Assembly: GCF_964204645.1 (NCBI RefSeq)
Contig: NC_134026.1
Span: forward strand, 8,319,450-8,383,449
Reading direction: 5' to 3'
Source of the DNA: Tubulanus polymorphus
Taxonomy: Eukaryota; Nemertea; Palaeonemertea; Tubulaniformes; Tubulanidae
Length of the DNA stretch: 64,000 nt
The position numbers and the translations under genes are program-made. The notes beneath the pieces were generated by a model. The model worked only from the letters and a program-made list of their open reading frames with translations, did not search any database and was not told the DNA's origin. This document shows, piece by piece, positions 39,701-54,700 of the stretch. Positions within the stretch are counted from its first letter, which is position 1. The number at the start of each line of letters is the position of its first letter.

Positions 39701-42700
39701 ACTTCATCGAACAGATTAAAATACAGCACATCTCTGATTGTCTGTAAATTGGCTGGGCTAAAATCATTATCAGGAGGCCTGCGAAAAAAATACAACATTA
39801 ATGACCTGTTATTAGATTAGTTCATGATGGACCTACTTTCCAGCGGTGGATCTTCAACATCTGGAAGGCAAGGGACAAAAAGAAAAGAAAGGATGTAAGT
39901 AGCACCACCAAAAGCCGCAACTGGAGTTCCGTTCAGTGTTTTTTAATAAGTACATCCAAGAGGATGACTGTAAGATTTGCAGGTTTCCGCGATCTCTCTC
40001 ATTACAAAAACAGCACTCTCAATGGGAAAAAGGGTCTGGACCACCAAAACCACAAAGATCTTAGAGAATAGATCCCACACGCTTTCGCTTAAATAATATT
40101 TTGAAATCAACTTATTTCAATCCTCAAGTTTAAGCAAAATCTCTAAGATGTTTAAACCAGTACAAGAAGTTTTAGTTTCATCAGCTCAAAGTCAAATAGT
40201 CAATTGATACGTATCACTTAAATCTATATGATACTATAATAGAGACTCGACTGAAATTTTGGTGCATGTTAAAGTTCTCAAGCTTAGCAAAAGTAAATTG
40301 TCTGTCTCACCTGAAATCAATTTCGAGTTCTTCATTCCAGCTCGGGTTTGGTCCGTCGGCCACGCACGTGGCATACGTTTCGCTCTGAAACATCACTTCC
40401 ACATACGGACGAACGAGATCCTGAAATTAAAATATGGTCAACTACTGAATTCGCAAGGGGACATATGAGATTCTGGATTCAATGATGGTAGCTAAAAAAA
40501 TACAGTAGTGTTCATATGGTACAATTATTTCAAAATACTGCTGAAGAATTTCTAGGATATCGGGCCAGTTAGCCCTGCATCCACTGGCACCTTACGCCAA
40601 CATGGCATTCAACATCATCAAAATTATTTCTTAACATTGTTTTTTCTATATCTTACTCATGTCTTCATTTTGAACATTGCTTTGTTTTTTGTTGATGTCT
40701 TTTTTCTACCTATGTATCTAGGACATGCCCCATTTTGGTAGAGCCTTGTGAGGCTTGGGTCCTTTCAATTATGTTTTAACTTGTCAAAAAGCAAAACAAT
40801 TACGTTGTTACGCATGTACGTATAATGAGAGATAAAATCATTATCATCAGAACATCAAAATCGATAAAATGAGAACTACAAACAATTCATTATCAATAAC
40901 TTGCAATACATAACAAATTTCAACAACCTTTGAACTCCTGAAAAAAACATATAATCACGTACAACAAATAAAAAATATTGTGTGAAAAGATTGTTTCGGA
41001 AAAAAATCAAACCCAACTTTTTCTCAGCATGAACCACATTTGTCCTGCTGAGGTAATAAAGCAACTGAACATAAAAACTCATGATAGAAGGCTTACAGTG
41101 GTCGATCGGTAATGTATAGCTACATTGCTATTCTGAGAGAGTCGATTTAAGAAGTTCCACTCCTAAATTAAAGACAGCCACGGTACCAGAATTACATGTA
41201 TGTGTATACCAGCTACGGTTTCGTGATCGAAAGGAATAGGTCGGAAAAAAAACAAGTGGAAAGTCTATAGAGTATTCCTCCAGCGGCAGTGTGAATGAAG
41301 CATGTAACCAATTTTGATACAACGCCACACTCTTGATACAACACTTACTTTTCGGTGCCTATCGTTCGAGAGAAACTACAAATTATGAAGCGTTACAATG
41401 TAGTATAAACATTTCTCATGGATGAAATGATGGCTGCCAGAAAAAAATGGCTAACTCCACACTGAACTCAACATGTTCAGCTTTTTTCCATTTGGTTATT
41501 CTATGAGTGCACAAGAGAAGAATTCTGAATCTGCTAACAGAAATTAGATCTATCAGCTCAGCTCATGACGAACGACAAAGATTAATGAAGTTGCATTCAC
41601 CGGAGCTGGCTTTTCGCTTATAAGACCAGTTTCTAACTAGACAAGGGTCACATCTTTTTTGTTCATGGTGGCTAGAAGGCATAATACTATAAGTTAATAA
41701 CTTCAAGACTTGTAGGGCAGAACCCTTAAAATAGTAACTGGAATGAAAAAGAGATCCCCATAAATGTTGCCATAGTTCGACAAGTAGAAAGATTGATGAT
41801 GAAATATAGGGGATTCCCAGGATTGTTTTTAGTCTGGAGTAAGAATACCAAACATGTTGGGGATTCCCATCAATATTCGGCTCAGATCTACTGGCATTGT
41901 GCTGGGATACACTTCCTTTCTAAAGGTATGATTATTTCAAGTTTGGTTTGGCATGTGGGGCGAACACGACTTCAACGCGTAGTTAAGATGCTGGCCTAGC
42001 AGCCATAAGCATATCAAATGCTCAAATATATTGTTTTAACCATAGGATATAGAAGATTTTGGAATAGTGATTTGAGCTCAGAATCCTGTGAAGGTCATAG
42101 CAGCCCGGATACAGTTGGTTGTCTTTTTAATGTTCTCATGTGCATTGGCGCATAGGCAAACATTGGTAGCTATCTTCTATAGAATTACTGTAAATGATAG
42201 ATCATCGTATCAATCATACGTTATTTGTGTTGGCGAGATAACATAAACATACCTCGGCGGTTCGGGCTCTTCTCGCTCCTCGTGTCGTTTCACCCCCTCT
42301 AGAAAGATGAAAATTTGGAGATTAGAACAATTTCTAATGAAATGTTTTCAATCAATTAACACGCCAAGAACTTGCATTGCGGAAACTCATTCCATTTCAC
42401 ACGGCTAAGAAACTTAGTGCTCGATCATGGGGGTACTCTAATTAGTAACTCATGCTCGCAAGGGTTTAATTCTAACTTGTCACTTCAACACACAATTGTA
42501 CCGATTAGCTAGGGAATTTTCATCTCAAAAGGGAAAAATTTGACAGGAAAAATAGTAATAGGCTGTACCTTAATATTTGGAAGTAATTGAAATCTTAATT
42601 AATTGAAAGAGCAGAAACCTCTTTCGAATAGTAGAGTAAACCTTGTCTAACTCGGACGAACTGGGACTGGCAAAATCGGTCTAAGATAAGGATAGGAAAA

Positions 42701-45700
42701 TGATTTTAGTTTCCGTCGACTTAGTCAAAAGAGTTGGCTATTTCCGAATAAGGTGAGGTTTACTGTAGTAGTGGTCAGATCATCTCCCCACTAGACCCAG
42801 GTGGGTGATTAGCGCCGATGTGGGGTCATCAATTGAGGGACACATTCCCAATAAAAGAAAAGGTAAGGTCTGACTGCCAACACGACTTACCCGGTCTCCT
42901 GATCGCGAACGGGAACGTCGAATGCGCGTATGACGTTCACCAAGATCTTTACGTCGACACCTTGCAATACTTGCGCCGTCACCTTCTTTCTAGTTTTCCT
43001 TATCGGACGCAACGGTCGTCTCTGCACTCCTAATTTGATCAATTTCGGAATCAACGTGCTAACAAAAAGAGAGAAAGGATCATCGAAGAACCCTGTAAAA
43101 TCTCTGATGCAACCATTGATGGAACACTATATCCAAGTTGTGAATAATAACGGCAAGTAATATATCCAATAAAGTATTCCTGAAGATGACTATCAGGATA
43201 TAGTCGAGACGTTGAATAAACTACTAGCTCAAGGAAGCATTTCGCACTTAACATTATTATCAAACCTGATAACTCAGCTGAAGACCCTTAGTAGCAAAAT
43301 GAAGAACGCTTCTATGAATACGATATGACAAAGCACCGAATCACCGTACGATTAGATTAATCAATTAACAATTTACTAGGAAAACTTGGAAACTTGTTTA
43401 CTCAGTACAGATTCACGTAAAAACAAATCTACGCACGCTTATCAAAAATATGAAGTAGAAACAAAAGCCGAATGAAACAAGATTTGAGTAAACCTTTACT
43501 AGGCTCTTGTATTGTAATGGCCATAATGCGAAATGGGCAATTCTATGGAGGCAAATCTATAGTTTCTACCAGGAAAAACTTACGCAATGTCGGGTACTTC
43601 GTCTTCCACGATCATGTCGCTGAAGTGTTTCTGATGCGCCAACGCTCGGAAACGCTGCAAAACTTGTTCACGCACCTGCATGTAACGAAAACCAGAATGT
43701 TTCACCGCACACTGACTATATCCAAAACATTTACTACATTCTTTTTAGTCAAGTAATAAGCTCAAATATCTGATCTTAGACTCAACAGTTCATTCATTGC
43801 TTTCATTCAATTTTCTTCATTTCCCACCCGAATTACAATGTTCACAAGAAACGACAAGAAGAGAAACATTTACTACGTAATTTGAGTCAAGTAATAAGCT
43901 CGAAAATCTGATCTTAGAAACAACAGTTGTTTTTCAATTGCATTCGTTCACTTTACTCATTTCGTACCACAAGAAGAGAAAAGAATACTGAAGTATCACA
44001 ATAAAGAAAGAAACGTGAATATTCACAAAAAGTCGAGAAGATACACAATATCCATGTATGATGTATAATCGAGAGAAATCCGAAAATAATTCTGCCAAAA
44101 AATAAAAAGTCCTTGAATAGAAGTGGAACGATGTTTTGGCTAAAAGCTATTAGCCATCATCAGGCTTACTTCTATTCAAGAACTCCTCATTTTTGGCTGA
44201 ATTATTGTTGGATTTCTCTCGATTAGTTAATATGAATAAATACAATTGCATCATAACGTATGAATTATCATTATTGATGCTCTATCCTGCGCAAAAGAAA
44301 TTGCATTTCATTCTCAGAAGGAAAATTTGTACTGATTAACTCGATTATCATGAGATGCCAATTTCTATGAAGTAGCTCTGGATCCTACAAATGCGCGAAG
44401 CAAAAGGAAAATGAACAGAAAATTGACAGTACCTGCTGCATGTATCTCGTCACTTGTTGTCTGTGACTTTCCACATCTCGCAGTTCACGAACCGACTTCA
44501 CTCTTTCCGCTTCTTTCTTCTTCTTTTCGAATTCCTGGAATTAATTACACACATCACTAATCCTAAAACCGAAACAATTAGACTAGCACATATTAGAGTT
44601 GATTTTGATATAGTGTGAAAGGTAAGAATCAGGCTAAGGAAACTTGTGCTGGGCCTTAGCGTATTCTGGAATATGTTACCTAGTCCATCTAAATCTAGTC
44701 CTTCAATCGATGTTTTTAAATCTAAGCTAAAAACCAATTCGTTCATCGAAGTTTTTAACATAACTCATTTCTACAGTTTGAATACAAATCGAGGCCAAAA
44801 ACATCGAAAATGAACTAATTTCAACTCTGAATCAAGCTTAACCCTTTCAGTGCATCTACACCGCAGTGCGGTGTACGAATCAGTGATGGATTTTGCTAGT
44901 ACACCGCACTGTGGTGTATTGATTTAATTAGTAATTACTTATTATCTCTCTTGAAAGATGGCAGCACCTGTCAAACATAGTAAAATATTAGTAACTAACG
45001 ATACACCGCGCCAGGGTGTAGACGCACTACTGTGCTATTCCCATTATTCAACACACTAGGGTGGAATTTTTCAGAATTTTCAAATTATCTTCAGCACTAT
45101 AGGGTATTAATTAGCCAGCACTGAAAGGGTTAATCAAGGTCTGGATCCTGAAGTCCAATACCAGCACTCCATATAACGGAACTTACCACGAATATATCGG
45201 TTGGAATTTCTCTTTCGACAATCGGAATCGGTTTGTAACTACGGAATTCTTGGATCTCCTGATCGCGATACTCGAGCAATCGGAACCGAAGGTTTTTACT
45301 GAGGTCATCGTCCGTACAGAAGTTGAACTCTTCCTGCAACTGTTCTAAACGGAAATAGTCCGGCATCTTCAATTTGCCGTCCAGCCCAATTCCGTCAGAA
45401 CCACCCATCGGCTGAAAATGGAAGATAAACGTTTCCAGTTATCATTCAAGTCTAACTTATCGTAAAATAATGTTGTTTTTATAATATTTTTTATCATTTA
45501 TCTGTTTTTAAAATTATTGTCTACCATCGTTTATTACCAATCAATTATCACAATCATCATCATTATCATTATTATTATTTTGTTAAGGGAGTTTTATATA
45601 TATTGTACTTGTTGCTATTATTCGATCAATAATGACACGAGTAGTATTATATAGGTTAACTATTTATTTAACGCATGAGCTTGTAATAAAACTTGTATTA

Positions 45701-48700
45701 GAGAAGAAATGTAATAAAACTTCTGTATTAGAAACAAGAAATTTCTAATAAAAAATAAAAAAAACAAAACAAACCTTCATCAAATAGACGAGGTCGGCAT
45801 TTGAAGGATCATTGGGATCGAGGCGCGATTCGGCGATCCATTTCGACAACTTCTCCAGATCGACCATTCCAGCAGCACCGATAGCTGATACAGCGTCGCG
45901 ATTCTTCATCGAACTGGAAACATGGAATAAAGTTGCCATTGGACAAATGTAGATTACTATTGAAAAATATGAAAAATCTTCGCAGTAGGCTCATAGATTC
46001 GGTGAACTAGTTTTCTATGAACACATCTGGCAGGGCAGCTTTTTTCTATTTTCTGCAAATTCTAAGCTGATAAATACCTTTAAAATGCTATAACTAAATT
46101 ATTTGAAGTCTATTGCGCAATAAGGGGAGGTTGGTGGTTTATATACCAGTTCTCAAACTTCATGAACTAATAGTTAATTGTGCACTAACTTTTTAGTTTT
46201 TTAACGTTGATAATATGGTAACATGGTAAGAATCAATCCAGTCCTATTTAAATCCTAGTTCATGTTCTCCCCAACACCCAAATGAATTTAGATTTAAAAT
46301 ATTAATGAGTGAACATGAATATTCAGCTAACAATCTCTTCAAACTGTCATGTAGTTACGGTAATTTACTCCTTTTTGAAGACTATTTGTCTGGAACTATG
46401 CATTACTTGCCATAGCTATATCTATCAACTTTCCTGTTACTCCTTCATATTATTTTGTATAACTTTCCAGAACATAAAATATATTTCATGTTATGTTATA
46501 TTCCCGTAACCAGACTGTTCATGAATCAAAACTTTATTCCATTTCAATCTAATGGACGTAACGTGAAATTATAGATACTTATAGGTTTAGAAGAAATCAA
46601 CTTCTCTGCAAGGGTCTTTATGAGTACAATGTTAACTAACTAAGATACCTGTAAGCAGTGTTACTGTTTGCAGTTAGACTGGTTGGTATCATCGTCGTTC
46701 CATCTGAGTCAATAGCCCAACACAGACTACAACTTATCTCACCAGTCGTCATCAGGGATACCATTTTATTCGTATCCAAATCAAATAAAACTCCTGTTAA
46801 ATACAAACATTTTTTGAAAATCGTCCGAAAAAATATGTTTGGAGCAAGTACATGGCAGTTCTGAGCGCTCACTTAAATCCAGGTATGTCTGGATGGATTT
46901 AGGGGGCCAAAAGAACACGATTTTGGTTGCCCACCTCATCAAGTCTTATATCGTATGAATGCCTTGACTATTTACTACAAGATAACACAAACTTGTAATG
47001 CATGAAAACAAACTGGGAATGAGCTATTCGGTATCGTGATAAGTTTGGATTTCCCCTTGAATTTCCTGAGAAGTAAAATACACTACACAGTGAAATTCCT
47101 GAGTGCTTATAGCGTTGATGCCTACACAGGGTTTATGAGTCCAATTAACAAAACTTCGAGAACACGAAACCAAAAACTGATATTCGATAGTTTTTGTCCG
47201 CATACAACTATAGCATTTCTACCACTTGTAACCAACCCACGTACTCACCACTGCCCACGCCCTCGTGCGTGTGTTCCACCTTATGGTCGCAACTGAAATC
47301 AAGGTCTTCCAACTGGACGTTTTCCGAAGTTACCGTAGACTCGGGGATTATCAAGTACATTTCGGCCAAAAGGTCGGTCGTGAAACCGCGATCTTCATAA
47401 ATCTGTCAATCAAATTTATGCATTAATAGGCTAGGGGAGGGGTCAGTGCAATTGCATACTGTAATGCTTAATGTATATGAAAAAATGGCTGTTTTTTGCC
47501 TTCAAGGGGGAGGGGTTTAAAATTGTATGCGTACGTAATAAATGAATGACCCCATGACAGCTATCAGTTAGTAGGTATCCGGACTTTGCTTAAATTTTGC
47601 GATTTCTCTGGCCAACATTTAGGTAAGATTCCACTCGAATTGGATCGTGGAACTTTGCGATATCCAAGTTGGATGGCATCAAATACTGCATCATATATAT
47701 TTACCTCCAAACGAACACTTTCCGGCCATTGGACAATCAGAATATTGATGATTTGAGCGAACGATACTTTGAATTCCTGATTTAATGTTCTACAATTTAG
47801 AAGCAGCAGGATTGACAAAACCATGGACATGAGTCAGGACAAGAACTTCAAGAAATATTTTCTGGTGACGCAATACAATCCAATCTGAACCCTGATCTAC
47901 AGTTCTGAGTTAACCTGTTCGCTGAGTTAACCTGTTACAATCCCTAGGAGTCCTCGCGAAATTGGCAATATCAAAATAAAGCAATTACCAGTACAGTTAC
48001 CAGATACACACAAATTCATGAACAATATAATGAAAGCAAAATCCCACAATTGAAGGCTAAAAATTAAAGAGTTTATTGACATCGCAATGTTTCAGATGTA
48101 TATCCTAACAGCCATTATCAGGTGGAACATTGAGGCGTCAATAAACTGTTTAATTTCAAGCCTTCAATTGTGGGAATTCGCTTTCACAGCAAATCAACAA
48201 TCAGCAACTGGCACATATTTGACCGATGAGCATTGAGGATAAGTTTGTTAACAGCCTCAGCCAATCAGGTCATCCTCGATTTTTAGAAAGGGAATATGAA
48301 ATAGTGAACGAAAACAATCAGGACAGCTAGTCGATAACAAAGTGGCAACGTCGTTATCCGGAAATAGGAGATTTCTAGCTTGACTCGAAAAATAGATAGG
48401 AAGAACTATCTATAGCATATATCTGCTTCGCCATTAACTAAAATGCAAAACCTCGACCTTCTCTACAATTAATCTTGACTCACAGCTGTAAAAGTCGGTC
48501 CTGTCCACTTACTTGGCTTTACTGTGGCAAACTGCTTTGTTGTTGAAGATGACTTTCACCCATATTTTACATTTTTCGATGGCATCCCTGCGTTGTTGTT
48601 CGCCTCGAGGACACTGATGTTTTGGCGTGATCGTCGCCGATTCGGAGAGTTCCGGATGGATGATCGGCTCGCCGGGTCGCCGGCGGATGTTCAATATTTT

Positions 48701-51700
48701 CTCTTTGATCTGCTCACGGCCGAGTCTTTCGTCAAACTTGGTCGGTGGCTCCGGTCGCGGTAGATCTTCCGCATCTAGTATGTCATCATCCGATTTTGCC
48801 TGTTCCTAAAAGTCAATGATATAACCATTTTATATCTTACATAACATAATAAAGAATCCAAAATGATCATCATCCGGAGATATATTTAGTTGCCAACCGT
48901 CTGAGAAGAGCAACTATGAAGTCACAGTGTATCATATTGACGGTCAACAGATTTCAACTGAAGTAAGAAGTCCCAGTTGACTACTGCCTTTTTACGAATT
49001 GTTAATGCAAACTTAAGATAGAGTCGAACTTCGTAATCAGTGTGTTTTTGTTGATAAAGTTAGGATTTTCACGTGATTCTCTATAATAACTCTGTCCTAA
49101 CATGTATGCCAATTTTCAACTATGTATCTATGTACCGTTTGTCATAAACAATGTCTTTCTTTTAATGTACTGTAACACTTGAATTGTCTTTTGTATCATG
49201 ACCAAGAGTTTGTGGAATAAAAATAAGGTGAAGTAAAGCCATTTGTCAGCAAATATGATGCATATGAACAATATTCACTATGTTGGTGAAGAACTACGTA
49301 TGGCAATCTATAGCAGTTGCTATCTAATGTATTGGTAAAGTGCGTAATAATAATACATCGTAATTGTAAGAGTTCCCAGGTTTATCATTGCAGTGGTACA
49401 ATAGGACATGTGATACCCACTAAAATAAACTCAACCTCAACTAAAGATCGGGCCACAATGAATATCGATGTACCATTTCCTAAAAATTCCAAAGGCTGTC
49501 ATGGTAACGATGTCAAAGTAAGCAGACACCCACCTCGTCTTCTTCGTTGAGCTCATCCTGCGAACCTTTTCGTTCTCGTCGCCTCTTGCGAGCCTCCGCC
49601 TCCTTCTTCTGTTGTTGTTGTTGCTGATATTGCGCCATCGTAATGTTATACTGAACGGTGAGACGATTGTATTCTTCGGTTTGTTCATCTTTCAATTCCT
49701 GTAGTTCTTCTTCTAACTCTTGATTCCAATTGTACTGATCCTCCTTGCGATTTGTCTCCTCCCTGCAACGAATGAAATATTCATGCTTTGCTATGATAGA
49801 ACTGGCCACACAAACTCATACGCTATAGATATTTTGCAGTTCAAACTATACAGAGCACCCTTCGGTTTTCTTTGTTAGATTACTAGTGCCGGAACTAATA
49901 ACCAAACGCACTATGATTTGGTCGTAAGGCATTTCACTGTGTCGGCCATCTTGGAAATAAGTCAGAAGTATTGCTCAATCCCTATTTCCGGACCATAGTT
50001 TCGACTACCTGACATTCAGTTTCACTTAGTTCACAAATAGTCGACTAACTTTGATAACCGAACTTTGCCCAGGGTGTCAATAGCATATATCTATGACTCT
50101 ACAATATACATTCAAGTGTTTTCCATTAGGCCTAGTCAAACCAGGGAGGTGCTCCTTCCTCACACTGAGACCCTCCTCAGCTTCAAATGGCCACAACATT
50201 TGTCACACATGACTGATATTCATCTTAAAGGTGCTATTTTTCAATGATGAAATTGCACACTACTACTAAGTTTTCTAACTGGTTAGAAATATGCTATTGC
50301 ATATTTTATCCTGCATACTATTGCATATTTTATCCTGCATACCCTGTATACCACTTCTTTGACACACTAAACAACAGTCCATGCTGCATCAAGCATGGTT
50401 TTTAAGCCAACTTTATTTCATGTACAAGCCAATTCACAATGAGATTTTTCGTGCATGTTTGTAGTTAGCACCAACAAGAACTACAAGCACAAGAAATCTA
50501 ATAGTGGTGAAAATCTAAATCAATATCTGGCAATGACGATGGTCTCTAGCAAGACACTGAAACATCTTTCAAATTTACAGTGATAGATTTCATTTTTCTA
50601 ATCTTAAATTTGTATACAGTGGTCGTTTGACTATATTGTGTATTAACCACGTTCAAATGTGATATGTATGTTTTCAACGTGCAAAACCAAACATACAAAA
50701 CAAAACCCAAGACCCTTTGACAACTAACCTCCTAATTGACAATTTTACAGCCGTATTCGTGCATCGTTGCAGCTGTCGGAGGCTTTTAATTTCTTTCCAG
50801 GTTCGCAGAATTCCCTTGATCACTAGTCTGTCATTTTCCTCTTCGTTGTCACGTTGCTGTCGCGTTTGTCTATGGAACGAGAGAGAATAGACAATATACG
50901 TTATGAATTTAAGACAGCACGTTTCGAAAAAATTAAAAACTTACTTAATATCGTTCTTATAATCCCGCAGACGGCTTTCCTGGTCCGCGATATGTTGAGC
51001 CGGACGGCCTTGAACCTAATTGAGAGGAAATACCGAAATGATGAAAAATTCTTCTATATGTACTTAACACGATAAATGGCGAAAAAAATTAAATGCTTAC
51101 TTTTTGCGATCGAATTGACTCTTGTAGATTTGAAGATGCAACTTTTAATGCCCTGAGCTGGAAAACAAATACGCCGCATATTTTTTTGACAGAAATCAGT
51201 TATTTCAAATTTGACAAGTAAATATGAGTAATTCTTTGATAGTCAGCAGGGTGGCCACTTTCCGCTCATTTACAAATCCCCCGAGTTTTCCCCGATTATT
51301 CCATGTAATTGCACAAAATTCCCCGAATGAATCAGAGAAATTTCTAAGTTTAAAATGTTACTATTCATTCATTTTTCATTGAATGACATATTGATAAAGA
51401 AACATGAGTTTTCAAGGTCACCATGATCAGGGGAAAATGGCAACTGTTGGATAGTTTTCGAGTACTCGGAGACTTGAATGAATAAATTAATTCACAAGAC
51501 GGCTTACCAAGGCAGTCAAATGAAAATCGTAATTCAAGAGACTGTCCATGATAGTAGGGGTCGGTTGGCTACTCAGGGGCCAGTGTTTGATTATTTTTGT
51601 ACGAATTAGCCGACTTACAAAGAAATACGTAGCAACTCTTGAGAAAGCTGGTGTAATTTGCTTACCCGTTCAGTGAGATAGGAGACTAGATTCTTTTTCG

Positions 51701-54700
51701 TTCGTTGCAGATGTTCGTCGTAGAGTTGAGTAAGGCGTACGGCGAGCACGTTCTCTCGGCCGAACAGATGATGGTGCGAAAACGATATCGAGTTGATATC
51801 GACATCCAACTGATATTTGGAAAGCATGTCGATCCTTCCGTCGATGTATCGGCTATCAAACTCCTTTAGTTGAGCCTAAATAAAAGTATACCGGTTTAGG
51901 CGAAATTAGGCGACAGCTTTCTTAATCTCATTTTCGGCGATGAAAGAACACGCTCGGCGAGATATCAACAAATTGAGGAAAATTAGAATAACTTTCAAAA
52001 ATATTACAAATTGAAATTCTAGCACTGTCTTTTTTTATAGATCCGGTTCCCGTTCCTAAGCTTTAACCGTTTCAGTGCTGCATCTAAACCGCAATGCGGC
52101 GTATAAATCGGTAATATCAACTCTGAATCAAGCTTAACCCTTTCAGTGCGTCTACACCGCAGTGCGGTGTACGAATCAGTGATGGATTTTGCTAGTACAC
52201 CACACTGCGGTGTATTGATGTAATTAGTTACTATCTCTATTGAAAGATGGTAGCACCTGTCAAGCATAGTGAAATTTTAGTAACTAACGATACACCACGC
52301 CGCGCTGTAGACGCACTATAGTGGTATTCCCGTTTTTTAACACACTAGGGTGAAATTTTTCATAATTTTCAAATTATCTAGAGCACTATAGGGTATCAAT
52401 TAGTCAGCACTGAAAGGGTTAACAGAGAGTTAAGATTGGAGTTCATTTCTGATTGCTCAAACCCTATCGTCGAATTGTAACTCAGAACTATGGAATGAGG
52501 TCATGTTTTAACTATAACCCACAGAGATGAGAACGCCGACCTATAAAATGCGCAGTTTTTTTTGTTGAGTTGCACACGCGAAACAGCTGATGGCATAGCA
52601 CTCGCACAAGCGATTTTGGGGGCTTGGGGGTCCTCCCCCAAGAAAATTTTAGAAATTAAAAGCATTTTCCAAGCACTTAGAGCGATCTTGAACCCATGAA
52701 CGACTATTATATTTTGGAAGGTGATGGCTAGTTCCAATGTGGTACATCCTCATTCGATGACATTCAGCATCTCATGCATTACGGGTCGAGCCCTGAATTA
52801 TTGCAGTTAAAACGCACCGATGAATGCTCACTAAAAATCATCACCCAGTAATGTATAATATCTGAAGGCATTCGCCACACACGTGCGACAACAGTAAGTA
52901 GGCCTATGTACATTACTTCTGTTGCCGCGCGCGCTCGTCTGCAACCGATCGATAAAATACATACACACTCATCGTAGTACAAACGTAGATACAAAATCAG
53001 GGTTGCAATGAATATGCATTCAAATGCGATACTTTTATGTGACGATAAGTAAAACAGGCACTGAACGCTTTTACGGTTCACTACCGATCGCACCAGATCA
53101 ATTGAATGAGGTCATCAACCCCCCCATACTTTTACATCATTTTCGGACTATTTGGAAAATTGATATTTTTCAATACCGAAATCCGCGGGAAACCGCGGAT
53201 CCGCGGGGAATTCTCATCCCTGAACCCAGGACCCAGTCACGTACTTAGTACTTGGTTAGATTTGACTCTGTAGTTTGTTAGCTTTGAGACAAATCTTAAT
53301 CTACGTACAACCCTGTAGATCTGTATCCAGTGGTTAATAAATTGGAGATAGCACTCGTGGTATGCAGGGGTGGATCCTCGGTCAGAAGGAAGGGGTGTCC
53401 ACTAAAGAAATTTAGGGCCTCTTTCCATCTTTCCAAGGTTCACCGCAATTTCGTTTCTCACATACTCAATATTTTAGAACTTCTAGAATGGTAATAAAGC
53501 CAATAACCACAACAAAATCTTGATATTTTTCTTAGAAGATATTCAGTCCGGAATTTTTTAAGATGGAATTTTCAAGGGACCGCAAAATTTGGGGGGGTTG
53601 TCCCGCAATGTTATGGTTCAAAAGGGGCTATAAAAATCACTCCATAAATGTCAGAATGTTCTACGAATGATAAATTCAGCCCACATACCGTAATGTAGGC
53701 AAGCCTCATTTCAGTGGATGTTGCTAGTTCGATACTAACCTTGCAGTAGATAGTTTCGATGAACGGATCAACTTCTTCGCTGATCGGAGGCCGGTTGGGT
53801 ATTTCCTTTAAAGGATTTGGCAGGATCATCACCTGACCATCTTCCCCGAACCACTTCTTGCCCTGAAAAATCGTGAACAAATCCATGATCCCGTGACATA
53901 TGGTTATTGAAACATTTGATTTATCAATGCTTGACAATCTCACAATTTCAATATTCAATGCCCCTGGCAAACAAACTGTATACATTAATCAACGAGCTTG
54001 AAACTCACTATAATCATAAAAGATTTGCAAAAACTTACCAAACCATCCGGTTCATGTAACAGACGATCTTCTAATTTGTTTTGATTGCGCAATGAGACAA
54101 TCGGGCGTTCACCCACGAACAATCCTTCTTCCTCCAGAAAACGTGGCTCGCAGTCCTCTGGTATCTTCTTCTCAGACGGAACTAAAATAGAAATAAAAGA
54201 GGTCGCTTTTAAATTCTATTTGATCAAAAAATTTCATATCCGACATTTCAAATGGAAAGTACGTATACTCTTGTTTCTACATGATATCAGATTGCCATAG
54301 ACCCTTCCAGAAAAGATGGCTGGCCCGATGTAACCCCCTATGACATCATTTATGTGGCAATCTTACAGTCTCTAACAGTCAATAAATCAAATCTCTAAGA
54401 CTAGTAATTCTGATGCAGATAACGGATAAAATCTTGATGATTGTGAACCAATTACCGGTACACAAAAATTACCAGATATATCCCCCATAAAAAAAATCCA
54501 CTTTGTTCACATTTTCGCTGACTTGTAGATATTGGGATATTGCATTTTATAATGAACAGCTTCATTTTCAAGTCAAATTTAATGAACAATAGTGAAACTG
54601 GTCTAAGTATGAGCCAGAATCAGTGAAAGGTATACCGAGCCGTATTTACCGGGGATCATTGAAGGCACGAAATAAACCAGATCTTCGTGTTTGCGTTTTT

